Assembly (NCBI GenBank): GCA_001604435.1
Contig: LVBO01000114.1
Location: 1 to 6,909 of the forward strand
Source of the DNA: Synergistales bacterium Syner_01
Lineage (GTDB): Bacteria; Synergistota; Synergistia; Synergistales; Aminobacteriaceae
Length of the DNA stretch: 6,909 nucleotides
Direction of reading: 5' to 3'
The position numbers and the translations under genes are program-made. Under the pieces are notes generated by a model. It was not told where the DNA came from. It did no database searches and was given only the letters and a program-made list of their open reading frames with translations. This document shows, in pieces, positions 1 through 5,985 of this stretch (its first letter is position 1; every line of letters begins with the position of its first letter).

Positions 1-441
1 GGATTCAAGCGCGAGAGGGGAGACCGTTCCCGGACAGACGCAGACGAAATCGTCTCCCCCGACGTGCCCGAGACGGGAACCCGGCGGCAGTGCGTCCAAC
101 CCCTCCCGGAGAATGGAGGCGGTCAGGTTGATCAATTCGTCCCCCTTCAAGAAGCCGTGCCGGTCGTTGTATTCCTTGAAACGATCAAGATCGCCGTAGA
201 TCAGCGTAAAGGAGTCCCCCTGCCGCGCCTCCTCGATCCAGTTCTGGATATGCCGGTTGCCCGGCAGTCCGCTCAACGGGTTGCAGCTCATCGCCCGTTC
301 GACCTCCAGCTCCCCCGCTCTGGCGATGATCTGCTTCATCGTGACCGTTCCCAGAAAGAGTCCGCAGTCGTCCACGACAACCACCGGGTCATACAGCTCT
401 TCGGGCTCCCGCTCCATGGCGAGCTTCGCCAATGTGCTCAC
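1..441 (-). CDS. CBS-like segment plus GGDEF-family domain, C-terminal part of the frameshifted protein; partial at the window edge
   Basis: GGDEF domains make cyclic di-GMP from GTP, or bind GTP as a regulatory module when degenerate. Reading the minus strand in the frame other than that of the EAL part gives an uninterrupted reading from 462 to position 1. It encodes a CBS second half (LYDPVVVVDDCGLFLGTVTM, about 402-343), the linker NPLSGLPGN (282-256), then a GGDEF core with YGDLDRFKEYND (198-163) and the signature GGDDF (60-46). The first metal-binding Asp (in GDLD) is present; the signature has Asp where GGDEF/GGEEF has Glu. The order EAL, CBS, GGDEF is a known architecture, and this piece picks up where the EAL frame leaves off, so it is most likely the same gene after a frameshift. 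As an independent gene it could begin at GTG 441 or ATG 417, but neither has a convincing ribosome site. It has no stop in the window and continues leftward. Confidence 0.75.
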   Translation of the reverse strand, partial: MSTLAKLAMEREPEELYDPVVVVDDCGLFLGTVTMKQIIARAGELEVERAMSCNPLSGLPGNRHIQNWIEEARQGDSFTLIYGDLDRFKEYNDRHGFLKGDELINLTASILREGLDALPPGSRLGHVGGDDFVCVCPGTVSPLALES

Positions 442-1342
442 GGAGCTCGAGCTCTTCGCAGGTCATCTCTCCCGCTTCCGCCGTTGTGCGCCGAATCACA
501 AGCGAACGAAGTCCTTCTCCCACGATGCAGTCCCCCTTGCAGACAGCTCTCCGCAACAACGCCAGACGCTCCAGCACGAACGGCGCGGGACGCTGGAACC
601 CCGGCGCCGGGCGCGCGAACAGGTAGCCTTGGGCGAGAGGCGCTCCAAGCTCCAGAAGCGTCTTCATATCCTCCCATGTTTCCACCCCCTCCGCGATGAT
701 CTTACCGCCAACCGCCGAGGCGAAGGAACACAGGAACGCAACCACGTGTTTCTTGTACGGATCCATCGAAATCCCCTGCACAAGCGCCATGTCGAGTTTT
801 AAAAAGTCGGGCGCGCAGATGCTGAGCGTCCGCAACCCTGAATGGCCCGAGCCGAGGTCGTCGATGGCGATGGAAAAACCTCGCTCGCGAAAACAGGCGA
901 CGACCTTCTCAAGCTCGCCGTAGTCCGCGACGGGGATGCTTTCGGTGATCTCCAGAACAACCCGCTCCGGCGCTATACCGTAGGGCTTGAGCGTCTCCGC
1001 GGTGAATACTTCTCTGAAACGAGGATCGGTAAAAACGCCGGGACTGACGTTGATGAAAAAACGCAGCGCCGACGCTCCCGCGGAATCCCGAATGGTCGCC
1101 AAGGCATTTTTTCTGCATGCGCGCTCCGTCTCCCAAAGCAGGTTGTTCGCCCGCGCCACCGAAAAAAAGGAGGGAGGCGACTCAAGGGGCGCCTTCCCGC
1201 GCGAAAGAACTTCATAGCCGTACACGCTCCCTGTCGCCGTATCCACAATAGGCTGAAAGACAGGCGAGATTCCCCCCTCTTGAAGGAGGGACCGCAACAG
1301 ATCGACTTCGGTTGCCCCTTCAGCGCAGCACAATGAATTCAT
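389..1342 (-). CDS. EAL-domain c-di-GMP phosphodiesterase, N-terminal part of a frameshifted EAL-CBS-GGDEF protein
   Basis: EAL domains hydrolyse the second messenger cyclic di-GMP to pGpG. Counting from the ATG at 1342, the domain spans about residues 25-250. Visible catalytic or metal-binding positions are E44 (motif reads EVL), N98 in INVSP, E131 in LEITES, D161-D162 in AIDDLGSG, K182 in FLKLD, E218 in AEGVET and Q238 in AQGY. The full set is present, so this half is predicted active. There is no signal peptide or membrane segment, which indicates a cytosolic enzyme. The start at 1342 is chosen because GGGAGG (1352-1357) lies 9 nt upstream. The frame stays open upstream to an ATG at 1552, but that start would lie across the typA promoter and has no clear ribosome site. 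The frame ends at a TGA at 389-391, inside what should be a CBS domain, and the homologous continuation is in another frame (see the next entry). Encoded length to this stop is 317 residues. Confidence 0.85.
   Translation of the reverse strand: MNSLCCAEGATEVDLLRSLLQEGGISPVFQPIVDTATGSVYGYEVLSRGKAPLESPPSFFSVARANNLLWETERACRKNALATIRDSAGASALRFFINVSPGVFTDPRFREVFTAETLKPYGIAPERVVLEITESIPVADYGELEKVVACFRERGFSIAIDDLGSGHSGLRTLSICAPDFLKLDMALVQGISMDPYKKHVVAFLCSFASAVGGKIIAEGVETWEDMKTLLELGAPLAQGYLFARPAPGFQRPAPFVLERLALLRRAVCKGDCIVGEGLRSLVIRRTTAEAGEMTCEELELREHIGEARHGAGARRAV
442..454 (-). other. Probable frameshift site in the EAL-CBS-GGDEF gene
   Basis: The EAL frame is open down to 389 and the CBS/GGDEF frame is open from 462, so the shift must fall between them. 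The most natural join is at the repetitive GAGCTCGAGCTCC (minus strand). Removing one C gives ...ELELVSTLAKLAMEREPEEL..., which continues smoothly into the CBS sequence. The window therefore carries one extra base or lacks two. A sequencing or assembly error, a genuine inactivating mutation and, least likely, programmed +1 frameshifting are all possible. No classical +1 slippery sequence is seen. Confidence 0.6.
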
Positions 1343-1351
1343 GAACGTCCG

Positions 1352-1357
1352 CCTCCC
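1352..1357 (-). promoter_or_regulatory. Ribosome binding site of the EAL gene
   Basis: GGGAGG on the minus strand, 9 nt before the ATG at 1342. It decides the start among several in-frame ATGs lying further upstream. Confidence 0.6.
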
Positions 1358-1386
1358 GGCTTGAAAGTCTACTTTTTTACCAACAG

Positions 1387-1395
1387 ACGATAGCA
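1387..1395 (-). promoter_or_regulatory. Weak candidate extended -10 promoter for the EAL gene
   Basis: TGCTATCGT on the minus strand fits an extended -10 (TGnTAnnnT). It would start transcription near 1380, leaving a leader of about 38 nt before the ATG at 1342. No recognisable -35 lies at 16-18 nt (the 17-nt position reads ACACCA), so this is only a suggestion. Confidence 0.25.
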
Positions 1396-1484
1396 TCGGA
1401 GCGTTACAATGGTGTGGCGTTCCGGCAAAAGTTGTGTAACACTGCGCGTTGAGAGGATTCAATTCGTATTTCCGCCGAATTCTC

Positions 1485-1513
1485 TTGCATTTAGCGGCTC
1501 CAGGTTGTATCAT
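1485..1513 (+). promoter_or_regulatory. Sigma-70-type promoter of typA
   Basis: TTGCAT (1485-1490) and TATCAT (1508-1513) are separated by exactly 17 nt. Transcription would begin near 1520, giving a leader of about 50 nt that contains the ribosome site GGAGGA (1555-1560). This is the best promoter match in the gap between the EAL gene and typA. Confidence 0.55.
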
Positions 1514-1554
1514 GCTTTCCCTGCGGTTGAAATAATCAAGCCAGGACCGCATTC

Positions 1555-1560
1555 GGAGGA
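1555..1560 (+). promoter_or_regulatory. Ribosome binding site of typA
   Basis: GGAGGA, 10 nt before ATG 1571. It fixes the start well downstream of the first ATG of the open frame at 1409. Confidence 0.7.
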
Positions 1561-1570
1561 ACGAAGTTTA

Positions 1571-3448
1571 ATGAGAAGAGCCGAACACATTCGCAATATC
1601 GCAATAATAGCCCACATCGACCACGGCAAGACCACCCTTATCGATTCCATCTTCAAGGCCGCCCAGGTATTCCGCGAAAACGCGCGCGTCGAAGAACGCT
1701 TCATGGACAACAACGAGCTGGAACGCGAGAAGGGGATCACCATCCGCGCCAAGCACTGCACCGTGGAGTGGAAGGGGTACAGGATCAACATCATCGATAC
1801 TCCGGGACACGCGGACTTTTCCGGCGAAGTGGAGCGCATCCTCTCCACCGTCGACTCCGTGCTGCTCCTTGTCGACGCCGGAGAAGGACCGATGCCCCAA
1901 ACCCGGTACGTCCTTTCGCATGCGCTCCGGATGGGAATCAAGCCGATCGTCTATATCAACAAGGTGGACCGCAAGGAGGCCGACCCGGTGCTTGCGCTCA
2001 ACGCAACATTCGATCTCTTTTTCGAACTCGGCGCGAGCGACGAGCAGGCGGATTTCCCCGTCCTCTACGGGTCGGGGCTCGCCGGTTGGGCCGTTAAAGA
2101 ACTCGATGAGATCGAGGGCGGCGAATCCAAAGGGATGGACGCCCTCTTCGAGGCCATCATAAAGTACGTGGAGCCGCCGCTCGCCGACGAGGAGTCGCCC
2201 TTCCTGATGCAGGTGAGCACGCTCGCCTGGAACGAGTACACCGGGCGCATGGGGTGCGGGAAGATTCTCCAGGGGAAGATACGCAAGGGGGAGGAATTCC
2301 TCCGCACCATGACGGCCTGGGAGGACAGAAGCGACAAGGAGAACGAGAACTTCGTCATCGCCGGGAAAGACCGGACCAAGGCAGTCCAGATCTTCGTCAC
2401 GCGGGGTCTGGAACGCCTTGAAGTGGAAGAGGCCGGCGCGGGCGATATCGTCTGGATCTCCGGCCCCAAAGAGATCGGCATCGGCGATACGTTCTGTTCG
2501 TCCGAGCTGGAGAACTTCCCCCTGCCGCCGCTCGACATCGAGGAGCCGACGGTGTCGATGTTCTTTCTTGTGAACAACGGTCCCTTCTCCGGACAGGAGG
2601 GGCAGGCCATCACGCTCCGTCAGCTCAAGGCGCGCCTGGAGCGCGAGATGCATGTGAACGTCGCCCTCCGCATGGAAGACCTTGGACGTCCCGACGGCGT
2701 GAAGGTCTCCGGGCGCGGCGAACTCCAGCTCGCGATCCTCATCGAGGAGATGCGGCGCGAGGGGATGGAGTTCTGCGTCTCCAAGCCGGAGGTCATCACC
2801 GAGGAGCGCGACGGCAAAACCTTCGAGCCGATGGAGGATCTTGTCGTGGACATCCCCGAAGAGTACCAGGGCGTCGTCTTCGAGAAGCTCTCGAGGCGCA
2901 AGGCGCGCGTGCAGGAGATCCAGAACCTCCGCACGGGGCTGATGCGCATCTTTTTCTCCGTCCCCACCCGCGGACTCATCGGCTACCGGGGAGAATTCCT
3001 GACGGATACGAGGGGGCTCGGCATCATGTCGTCCCGGTTCTCCGGATACGCCCCGTGGGTAGGCGATATCACGCCCCGAAACAGGGGCGCTCTGGTCAGC
3101 CTGGACACTGGAGAGGCCACGAGCTACCAGCTCGAGAACCTTCAGGAGCGCGGCGTCCTCTTCATCTCGCCGATGGACAGGATCTACGCGGGGATGATCG
3201 TGGGCGAAAACTCGCGCCCGGGCGACATGCCGTGCAACCCGACGAAGCGCAAGCAGGCGACCAACCACAGGTCGGCGACGAAGGATTTCACGGTGAAGCT
3301 GGATGTTCCGCGAAAGATGACCCTCGAAAAGGCACTTGAATGGCTTGCCGAGGACGAGCTCGTCGAGGTGACGCCCAAGTCGATTCGCCTCCGCAAGTCC
3401 ATCCTGGACGACAACGATCGAAGAAAAGCCAAACGCCTCAGCGCCTAA
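1571..3448 (+). CDS. typA: Ribosome-associated translational GTPase TypA/BipA
   Basis: TypA/BipA is an EF-G-like GTPase that binds the 70S ribosome and helps ribosome assembly and adaptation to stress or cold. Residues 1-200 form the GTPase domain: P-loop AHIDHGKTT (14-22), switch I ELEREKGITI (49-58), DTPGH (76-80), NKVD (130-133) and a G5 region reading GSGLAGWA (167-174) where a Ser-Ala pair is usual. Domain II follows, then the EF-G-like domain (SGRGELQLAILIEEMRREGM) and the TypA-specific C-terminal region (PTRGLIGYRGEFLTDTRG, ERGVLF, GMIVGENSRPGD, and ELVEVTPKSIRLRK near the end). Length is 625 residues, slightly above the usual 605-615; the excess is largely an insertion at about 247-268. 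ATG 1571 is preferred because GGAGGA (1555-1560) lies 10 nt upstream and the product begins in the family style (IRNIAIIAHIDHGKTT). The upstream in-frame ATG at 1409 would read through the promoter. The gene appears monocistronic, with its own promoter and a strong terminator. Confidence 0.97.
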   Translation: MRRAEHIRNIAIIAHIDHGKTTLIDSIFKAAQVFRENARVEERFMDNNELEREKGITIRAKHCTVEWKGYRINIIDTPGHADFSGEVERILSTVDSVLLLVDAGEGPMPQTRYVLSHALRMGIKPIVYINKVDRKEADPVLALNATFDLFFELGASDEQADFPVLYGSGLAGWAVKELDEIEGGESKGMDALFEAIIKYVEPPLADEESPFLMQVSTLAWNEYTGRMGCGKILQGKIRKGEEFLRTMTAWEDRSDKENENFVIAGKDRTKAVQIFVTRGLERLEVEEAGAGDIVWISGPKEIGIGDTFCSSELENFPLPPLDIEEPTVSMFFLVNNGPFSGQEGQAITLRQLKARLEREMHVNVALRMEDLGRPDGVKVSGRGELQLAILIEEMRREGMEFCVSKPEVITEERDGKTFEPMEDLVVDIPEEYQGVVFEKLSRRKARVQEIQNLRTGLMRIFFSVPTRGLIGYRGEFLTDTRGLGIMSSRFSGYAPWVGDITPRNRGALVSLDTGEATSYQLENLQERGVLFISPMDRIYAGMIVGENSRPGDMPCNPTKRKQATNHRSATKDFTVKLDVPRKMTLEKALEWLAEDELVEVTPKSIRLRKSILDDNDRRKAKRLSA

Positions 3449-3514
3449 ACAACATGCGCATGCGCCGCTCCCCGTCGAAGGAGCGGCGCATGCGCATGTT
3501 GTTTACACTTTTTT
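3446..3514. terminator. Stop-to-stop hairpin terminator between the convergent typA and kinase genes
   Basis: A perfect 26-bp stem (3446-3471 with 3480-3505) closes an 8-nt loop (3472-3479, CCGTCGAA). The left arm starts with the TAA stop of typA (3446-3448), and the right arm ends on the complement of the TAA stop of the kinase (3503-3505). On the plus strand the stem is followed after 3 nt by six T (3509-3514), as in an intrinsic terminator for typA; those T encode the two lysines near the kinase C-terminus. In the minus direction no T run follows outside the stem; only the T-rich base of the stem (GTTGTTTA) is available, so termination of the kinase transcript may be weaker. The arms hold a 14-nt alternating purine-pyrimidine stretch and the palindrome GCGCATGCGC. 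Confidence 0.85.
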
Positions 3515-4648
3515 CGGCAGCGGCGTTTCGAGAAGAACGGTCGTTCCCCTGCTCGGCTCGCTGGCGATGGAGACGCTTCCTCCGATCAGGCGGGCGCGCT
3601 CCTCCATGTTCACAAGCCCCCACGTGCCCCGTTCCTCGGCCAGATCGCGCTCCTTCGCCACGTCGAAACCAACGCCGTCGTCAACCACCTTCACCCGAAG
3701 AACATCGACGCCGATGCAGGCCATTATCTTCACGTTCTTCGCTTTCCCGGCACGGACCGCGTTCATCACCGCCTGCTGGACGATCTTGAAGACCGCCGTA
3801 CGGACCTGGAGCGGCAGGACATCCGCTCGCCCTTCGATCGAAAACCGAACGTCGCACCCCGAAAAGGAGCGCACTTGGGAGGCAAGCCGGTTCAACGGGG
3901 TGTGCAGGCCGTCTTTCAGCCCCGAGGGGTTGAGCTGGAAGAGGAAGGAACGCGCTTCGAGAAGGGCGTCGGCAAGGTGCGCCCTCGTTCGTCCGAGCTC
4001 TTCGCCCGCACGGACGAAATCTCCTCTGTCGAGAAACTCTTTCGAGAGGTCGATCATCAGTCCGATGCTGGAAAACTTCTGAATGGGGCCGTCGTGGAGA
4101 TCCCGCGACAGCGAGACGCTCTCCCGCTCCGCAAGCAGCATTCCTGCGAGAAGCCCGCTCTCGTCGGAGGAGACGGCGCTTTCGCTTTCGCTCTCCCCTT
4201 CAAGATTCATGCTCAGCAGGTTCAGCGCGACCCGGAAGCGGTTCCCCATCTCCTCGCTCCGCGCGAGCAGCTTCTCGATACGCCGCTCCTCGCGGGCGAG
4301 GTCGTCCCGCTGCCGGGCGAGCAACTTCTCGCGCTCCTCGAACGCTCCCCGTATCTTCATCAGGTGCATGGCGCGTTCGTACGCGTCTTTCTCGCGTTTT
4401 TCGTTCCCGGAGCGGCTGGCGCCAAGGAGTTCTTCGCGCGACCGGCGATACTCGCTCTCCGCCTTGTCGGCCGCGACAATCACCTCGTTGAGCTCCCTGA
4501 TAAGATCCTCTTTGCGGGTGCGGATCTCGAAGAGCCGCTCCCGCTCCTCCTCGCGGAGGGACGAGATGCTGTCGATGCTGTAGTGCAGCGCCTCGCTCAT
4601 CTTGTCCTGTATTTCTTTCAGCTTTCGTGACAGTTCCTCCAAGGGCAA
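3503..4648 (-). CDS. DegS-like cytosolic sensor histidine kinase (HisKA_3 / HATPase_c)
   Basis: A two-component kinase that should autophosphorylate on histidine and pass the phosphate to a NarL/DegU-type response regulator. Residues 1-170 are rich in Glu, Lys and Arg with heptad-like spacing (long coiled coil, as in the DegS sensor region), ending in an acidic Ser-rich linker (GESESESAVSSDES, 151-164). The HisKA_3 dimerisation segment carries the phospho-acceptor H185 in LSRDLHDGPIQ. The ATPase domain shows N296 in the N box (QQAVMNAV), DDGVGFD (323-329) and GTWGLVNMEERARLIGG (341-357). The usual N-box Glu is Gln here (Q292). There are no membrane segments, and the length of 381 residues fits DegS. 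The start is TTG at 4648, supported by AAAGGAGG (4657-4664) 8 nt upstream. The gene is monocistronic, convergent with typA and divergent from the transporter. No response regulator lies in the window, so the partner and signal are unknown; degS itself is not claimed as the symbol. Confidence 0.88.
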   Translation of the reverse strand: MPLEELSRKLKEIQDKMSEALHYSIDSISSLREEERERLFEIRTRKEDLIRELNEVIVAADKAESEYRRSREELLGASRSGNEKREKDAYERAMHLMKIRGAFEEREKLLARQRDDLAREERRIEKLLARSEEMGNRFRVALNLLSMNLEGESESESAVSSDESGLLAGMLLAERESVSLSRDLHDGPIQKFSSIGLMIDLSKEFLDRGDFVRAGEELGRTRAHLADALLEARSFLFQLNPSGLKDGLHTPLNRLASQVRSFSGCDVRFSIEGRADVLPLQVRTAVFKIVQQAVMNAVRAGKAKNVKIMACIGVDVLRVKVVDDGVGFDVAKERDLAEERGTWGLVNMEERARLIGGSVSIASEPSRGTTVLLETPLPKKV

Positions 4649-4656
4649 GCGCGGCG

Positions 4657-4664
4657 CCTCCTTT
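4657..4664 (-). promoter_or_regulatory. Strong ribosome binding site that decides a TTG start
   Basis: AAAGGAGG on the minus strand, 8 nt before TTG 4648. There is no ATG or GTG at comparable spacing, and the frame begins with a plausible amphipathic helix (LEELSRKLKEIQDKM), so TTG is taken as the kinase start codon. Confidence 0.75.
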
Positions 4665-4710
4665 CTTCTTCCTGGAATTCTCTACGCGAACCGTTTCTCA
4701 TGCATCTCAT

Positions 4711-4739
4711 ATTGTATCGTTGAAACGAAGGTCTGGCAA
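4711..4739 (-). promoter_or_regulatory. Sigma-70-type promoter of the histidine kinase gene
   Basis: On the minus strand, TTGCCA (4739-4734) and TACAAT (4716-4711) are separated by 17 nt; each hexamer matches consensus at five of six positions. Transcription would start near 4704, leaving a leader of about 55 nt. Its -35 occupies nearly the same bases as the -35 of the divergent transporter promoter. Confidence 0.6.
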
Positions 4740-4761
4740 TTTTTGCCGGAACGGATACAAT
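4733..4761 (+). promoter_or_regulatory. Sigma-70-type promoter of the MFS transporter gene
   Basis: CTGGCA (4733-4738, four of six matches) and TACAAT (4756-4761, five of six) are separated by 17 nt. Transcription would start near 4768, giving a leader of about 27 nt before ATG 4795. It is back to back with the kinase promoter. Confidence 0.5.
4735..4747. repeat. Small inverted repeat over the shared -35 region
   Basis: GGCAA-TTT-TTGCC is a 5-bp inverted repeat with a 3-nt centre, covering the overlapping -35 elements of the two divergent promoters. It could be an operator half-site pair, but it is short and could be chance. Confidence 0.35.
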
Positions 4762-4779
4762 AAAGTGACTTTCACTTCG

Positions 4780-4785
4780 AAGGAG
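4780..4785 (+). promoter_or_regulatory. Ribosome binding site that selects the transporter start
   Basis: AAGGAG directly abuts an ATG at 4786 (zero spacing, not usable) and lies 9 nt before the next in-frame ATG at 4795, which is therefore the likely start. Confidence 0.65.
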
Positions 4786-4794
4786 ATGCGTTGT

Positions 4795-5961
4795 ATGATT
4801 CTCGTGCTCATTCTCGGCTGGGCGGTGCTCTATGCCGACCGTACCGCCCTCTACCCCCTCCTCTCGGTCATCGCGGAGACGCTGGGGATTTCGTCCGCGC
4901 AGGCGGGCTCCATCACCAGCGCCTACTTCCTCTTCTACGTTCTGCTGCAGATCCCGAGCGGGCTGGCGGCCGACCGATGGGGAACCAGACGGGTGCTGAT
5001 CTTCATGTTCGCGCTCTCCGGAATAGGTATCCTCGGCTTCGGACTCTTCGGAAACACGTACTCGCTGCTGCTCCTCTTCTCCGCGCTCCACGGACTCGGC
5101 GCGGGAGCGTACTATCCGTGCTGCTTCGGGACGATGCTCGCCACCGTTCCGCCGGAGAAACGCGGAATCAACTCGGGTTTCATCGGGATGGGCATGGCGC
5201 TCGGCATCCTCGGAGGCATGGCGGTGAGCGGACCGCTCTACGAATTCTTCGGACACTATCGGCCGCCGTTCCTTGTGCTCGCCGTGCCGACGGTGCTCAT
5301 GTTCTTCGCATTTCTCCGTTTTCTCCCCGACACGCGGAATATCGGCGGTTCTCCTTCGCTCTCCGTCTATAAGCGCCTCTTCCGGGACAGGGATATCTGG
5401 AAGATCAACATGGCGACGTTCTGCTCGCTCTACGGTTTCTGGGCCGCCGCGACCTGGGGGCCGACGTTCCTGCAAGCGGAGCGGGGGTTTTCTCTCTCCG
5501 GATCGGGGCTGTATACCGGGCTCATCGCGCTCTCCGCGCTTCCGGGAGGCGTGCTCTGGGGCAGGCTCTCCGACCGCTTCGGCCGCAAAAAAATCGCCGC
5601 CCTCGTGCTGCCGGCGAGCGGCGTGGCGCTCTTCCTGCTCACCCGCGTCCAAGGGGCCCCGCTCATTGTTTCCACGCTGCTGCTTTTCGGCATCTTCAGC
5701 AACACGGCATTCTCGCCCGTTGCGGTCGCATGGATCGGGGACATCGTGAGCAGACGCCACCCCGGTTCGATGAGCGCCGCGGTGGGCTTCTTCAACGCGT
5801 CGGTCATGTCCTCGGCGGTGGTCGCGCCGCTCGTCTCCGGTTTTCTGCGCGACATGACCGGGTCGCTGATACCGGCCATACTCACCGCCTCTCTCCTGAT
5901 GTTCTTCGGCGCCGCGATGCTGCTGCTGACTCCCGACGCCGCCCGCGCGAGCGCGGAGTGA
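4795..5961 (+). CDS. Major facilitator superfamily (MFS) transporter, substrate unknown
   Basis: A secondary transporter of the inner membrane, 388 residues, mostly hydrophobic with a pattern consistent with about twelve membrane helices. The first helix starts almost at the N-terminus (MILVLILGWAVLYADR). The MFS motif A is present in both halves: GLAADRWGTRR (56-66) in the loop after helix 2 and GRLSDRFGRKK in the matching loop of the second half. Other typical segments are GSITSAYFLFYVLLQIPSG and ALHGLGAGAYYPCCFG. The YADRTALYPLLSVIAETLGIS opening resembles anion or organic-acid symporters of the superfamily, but this does not settle the substrate. The frame is open upstream to 4627, but that extension would cross the promoter region and the kinase start, so ATG 4795 is used. 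It diverges from the kinase gene and is followed by gpsA after 24 bp on the same strand, so an operon is likely. Confidence 0.9.
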   Translation: MILVLILGWAVLYADRTALYPLLSVIAETLGISSAQAGSITSAYFLFYVLLQIPSGLAADRWGTRRVLIFMFALSGIGILGFGLFGNTYSLLLLFSALHGLGAGAYYPCCFGTMLATVPPEKRGINSGFIGMGMALGILGGMAVSGPLYEFFGHYRPPFLVLAVPTVLMFFAFLRFLPDTRNIGGSPSLSVYKRLFRDRDIWKINMATFCSLYGFWAAATWGPTFLQAERGFSLSGSGLYTGLIALSALPGGVLWGRLSDRFGRKKIAALVLPASGVALFLLTRVQGAPLIVSTLLLFGIFSNTAFSPVAVAWIGDIVSRRHPGSMSAAVGFFNASVMSSAVVAPLVSGFLRDMTGSLIPAILTASLLMFFGAAMLLLTPDAARASAE

Positions 5962-5967
5962 TTCACG

Positions 5968-5974
5968 AAAGGAG
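5968..5974 (+). promoter_or_regulatory. Ribosome binding site of gpsA
   Basis: AAAGGAG in the 24-bp gap after the transporter stop, 11 nt before ATG 5986. No promoter or terminator is seen in the gap, which supports cotranscription. Confidence 0.6.
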
Positions 5975-5985
5975 AAATACTCGAC

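Noticed and set aside
389..465. Programmed +1 frameshifting in the EAL-CBS-GGDEF gene
   Set aside because: No known slippery motif, internal ribosome-like stimulator or downstream structure was recognised at the overlap; a simple indel explains it.
64..802. Plus-strand open frames of 211 and 181 residues opposite the EAL/GGDEF gene
   Set aside because: The opposite strand encodes recognisable EAL, CBS and GGDEF sequence, while these frames are low-complexity and overlap each other.
1409..1570. Upstream extension of typA to the ATG at 1409
   Set aside because: The extra 54 residues match nothing in the family, and the segment contains the promoter and ribosome site for the ATG at 1571.
1568..3268. 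A 566-residue open frame on the minus strand opposite typA
   Set aside because: It lies entirely antisense to a clearly recognised gene, has low-complexity composition (Asp, Glu, His, Leu and Arg rich) with no recognisable domain, and is explained by third-position GC bias.
3875..4630. A 251-residue open frame on the plus strand opposite the kinase
   Set aside because: It is a shadow of the kinase gene, with no domain and no supporting ribosome site.
4627..4794. Upstream extension of the MFS protein
   Set aside because: The added residues are not conserved-looking, overlap the kinase start and run through both promoters; AAGGAG points to ATG 4795.
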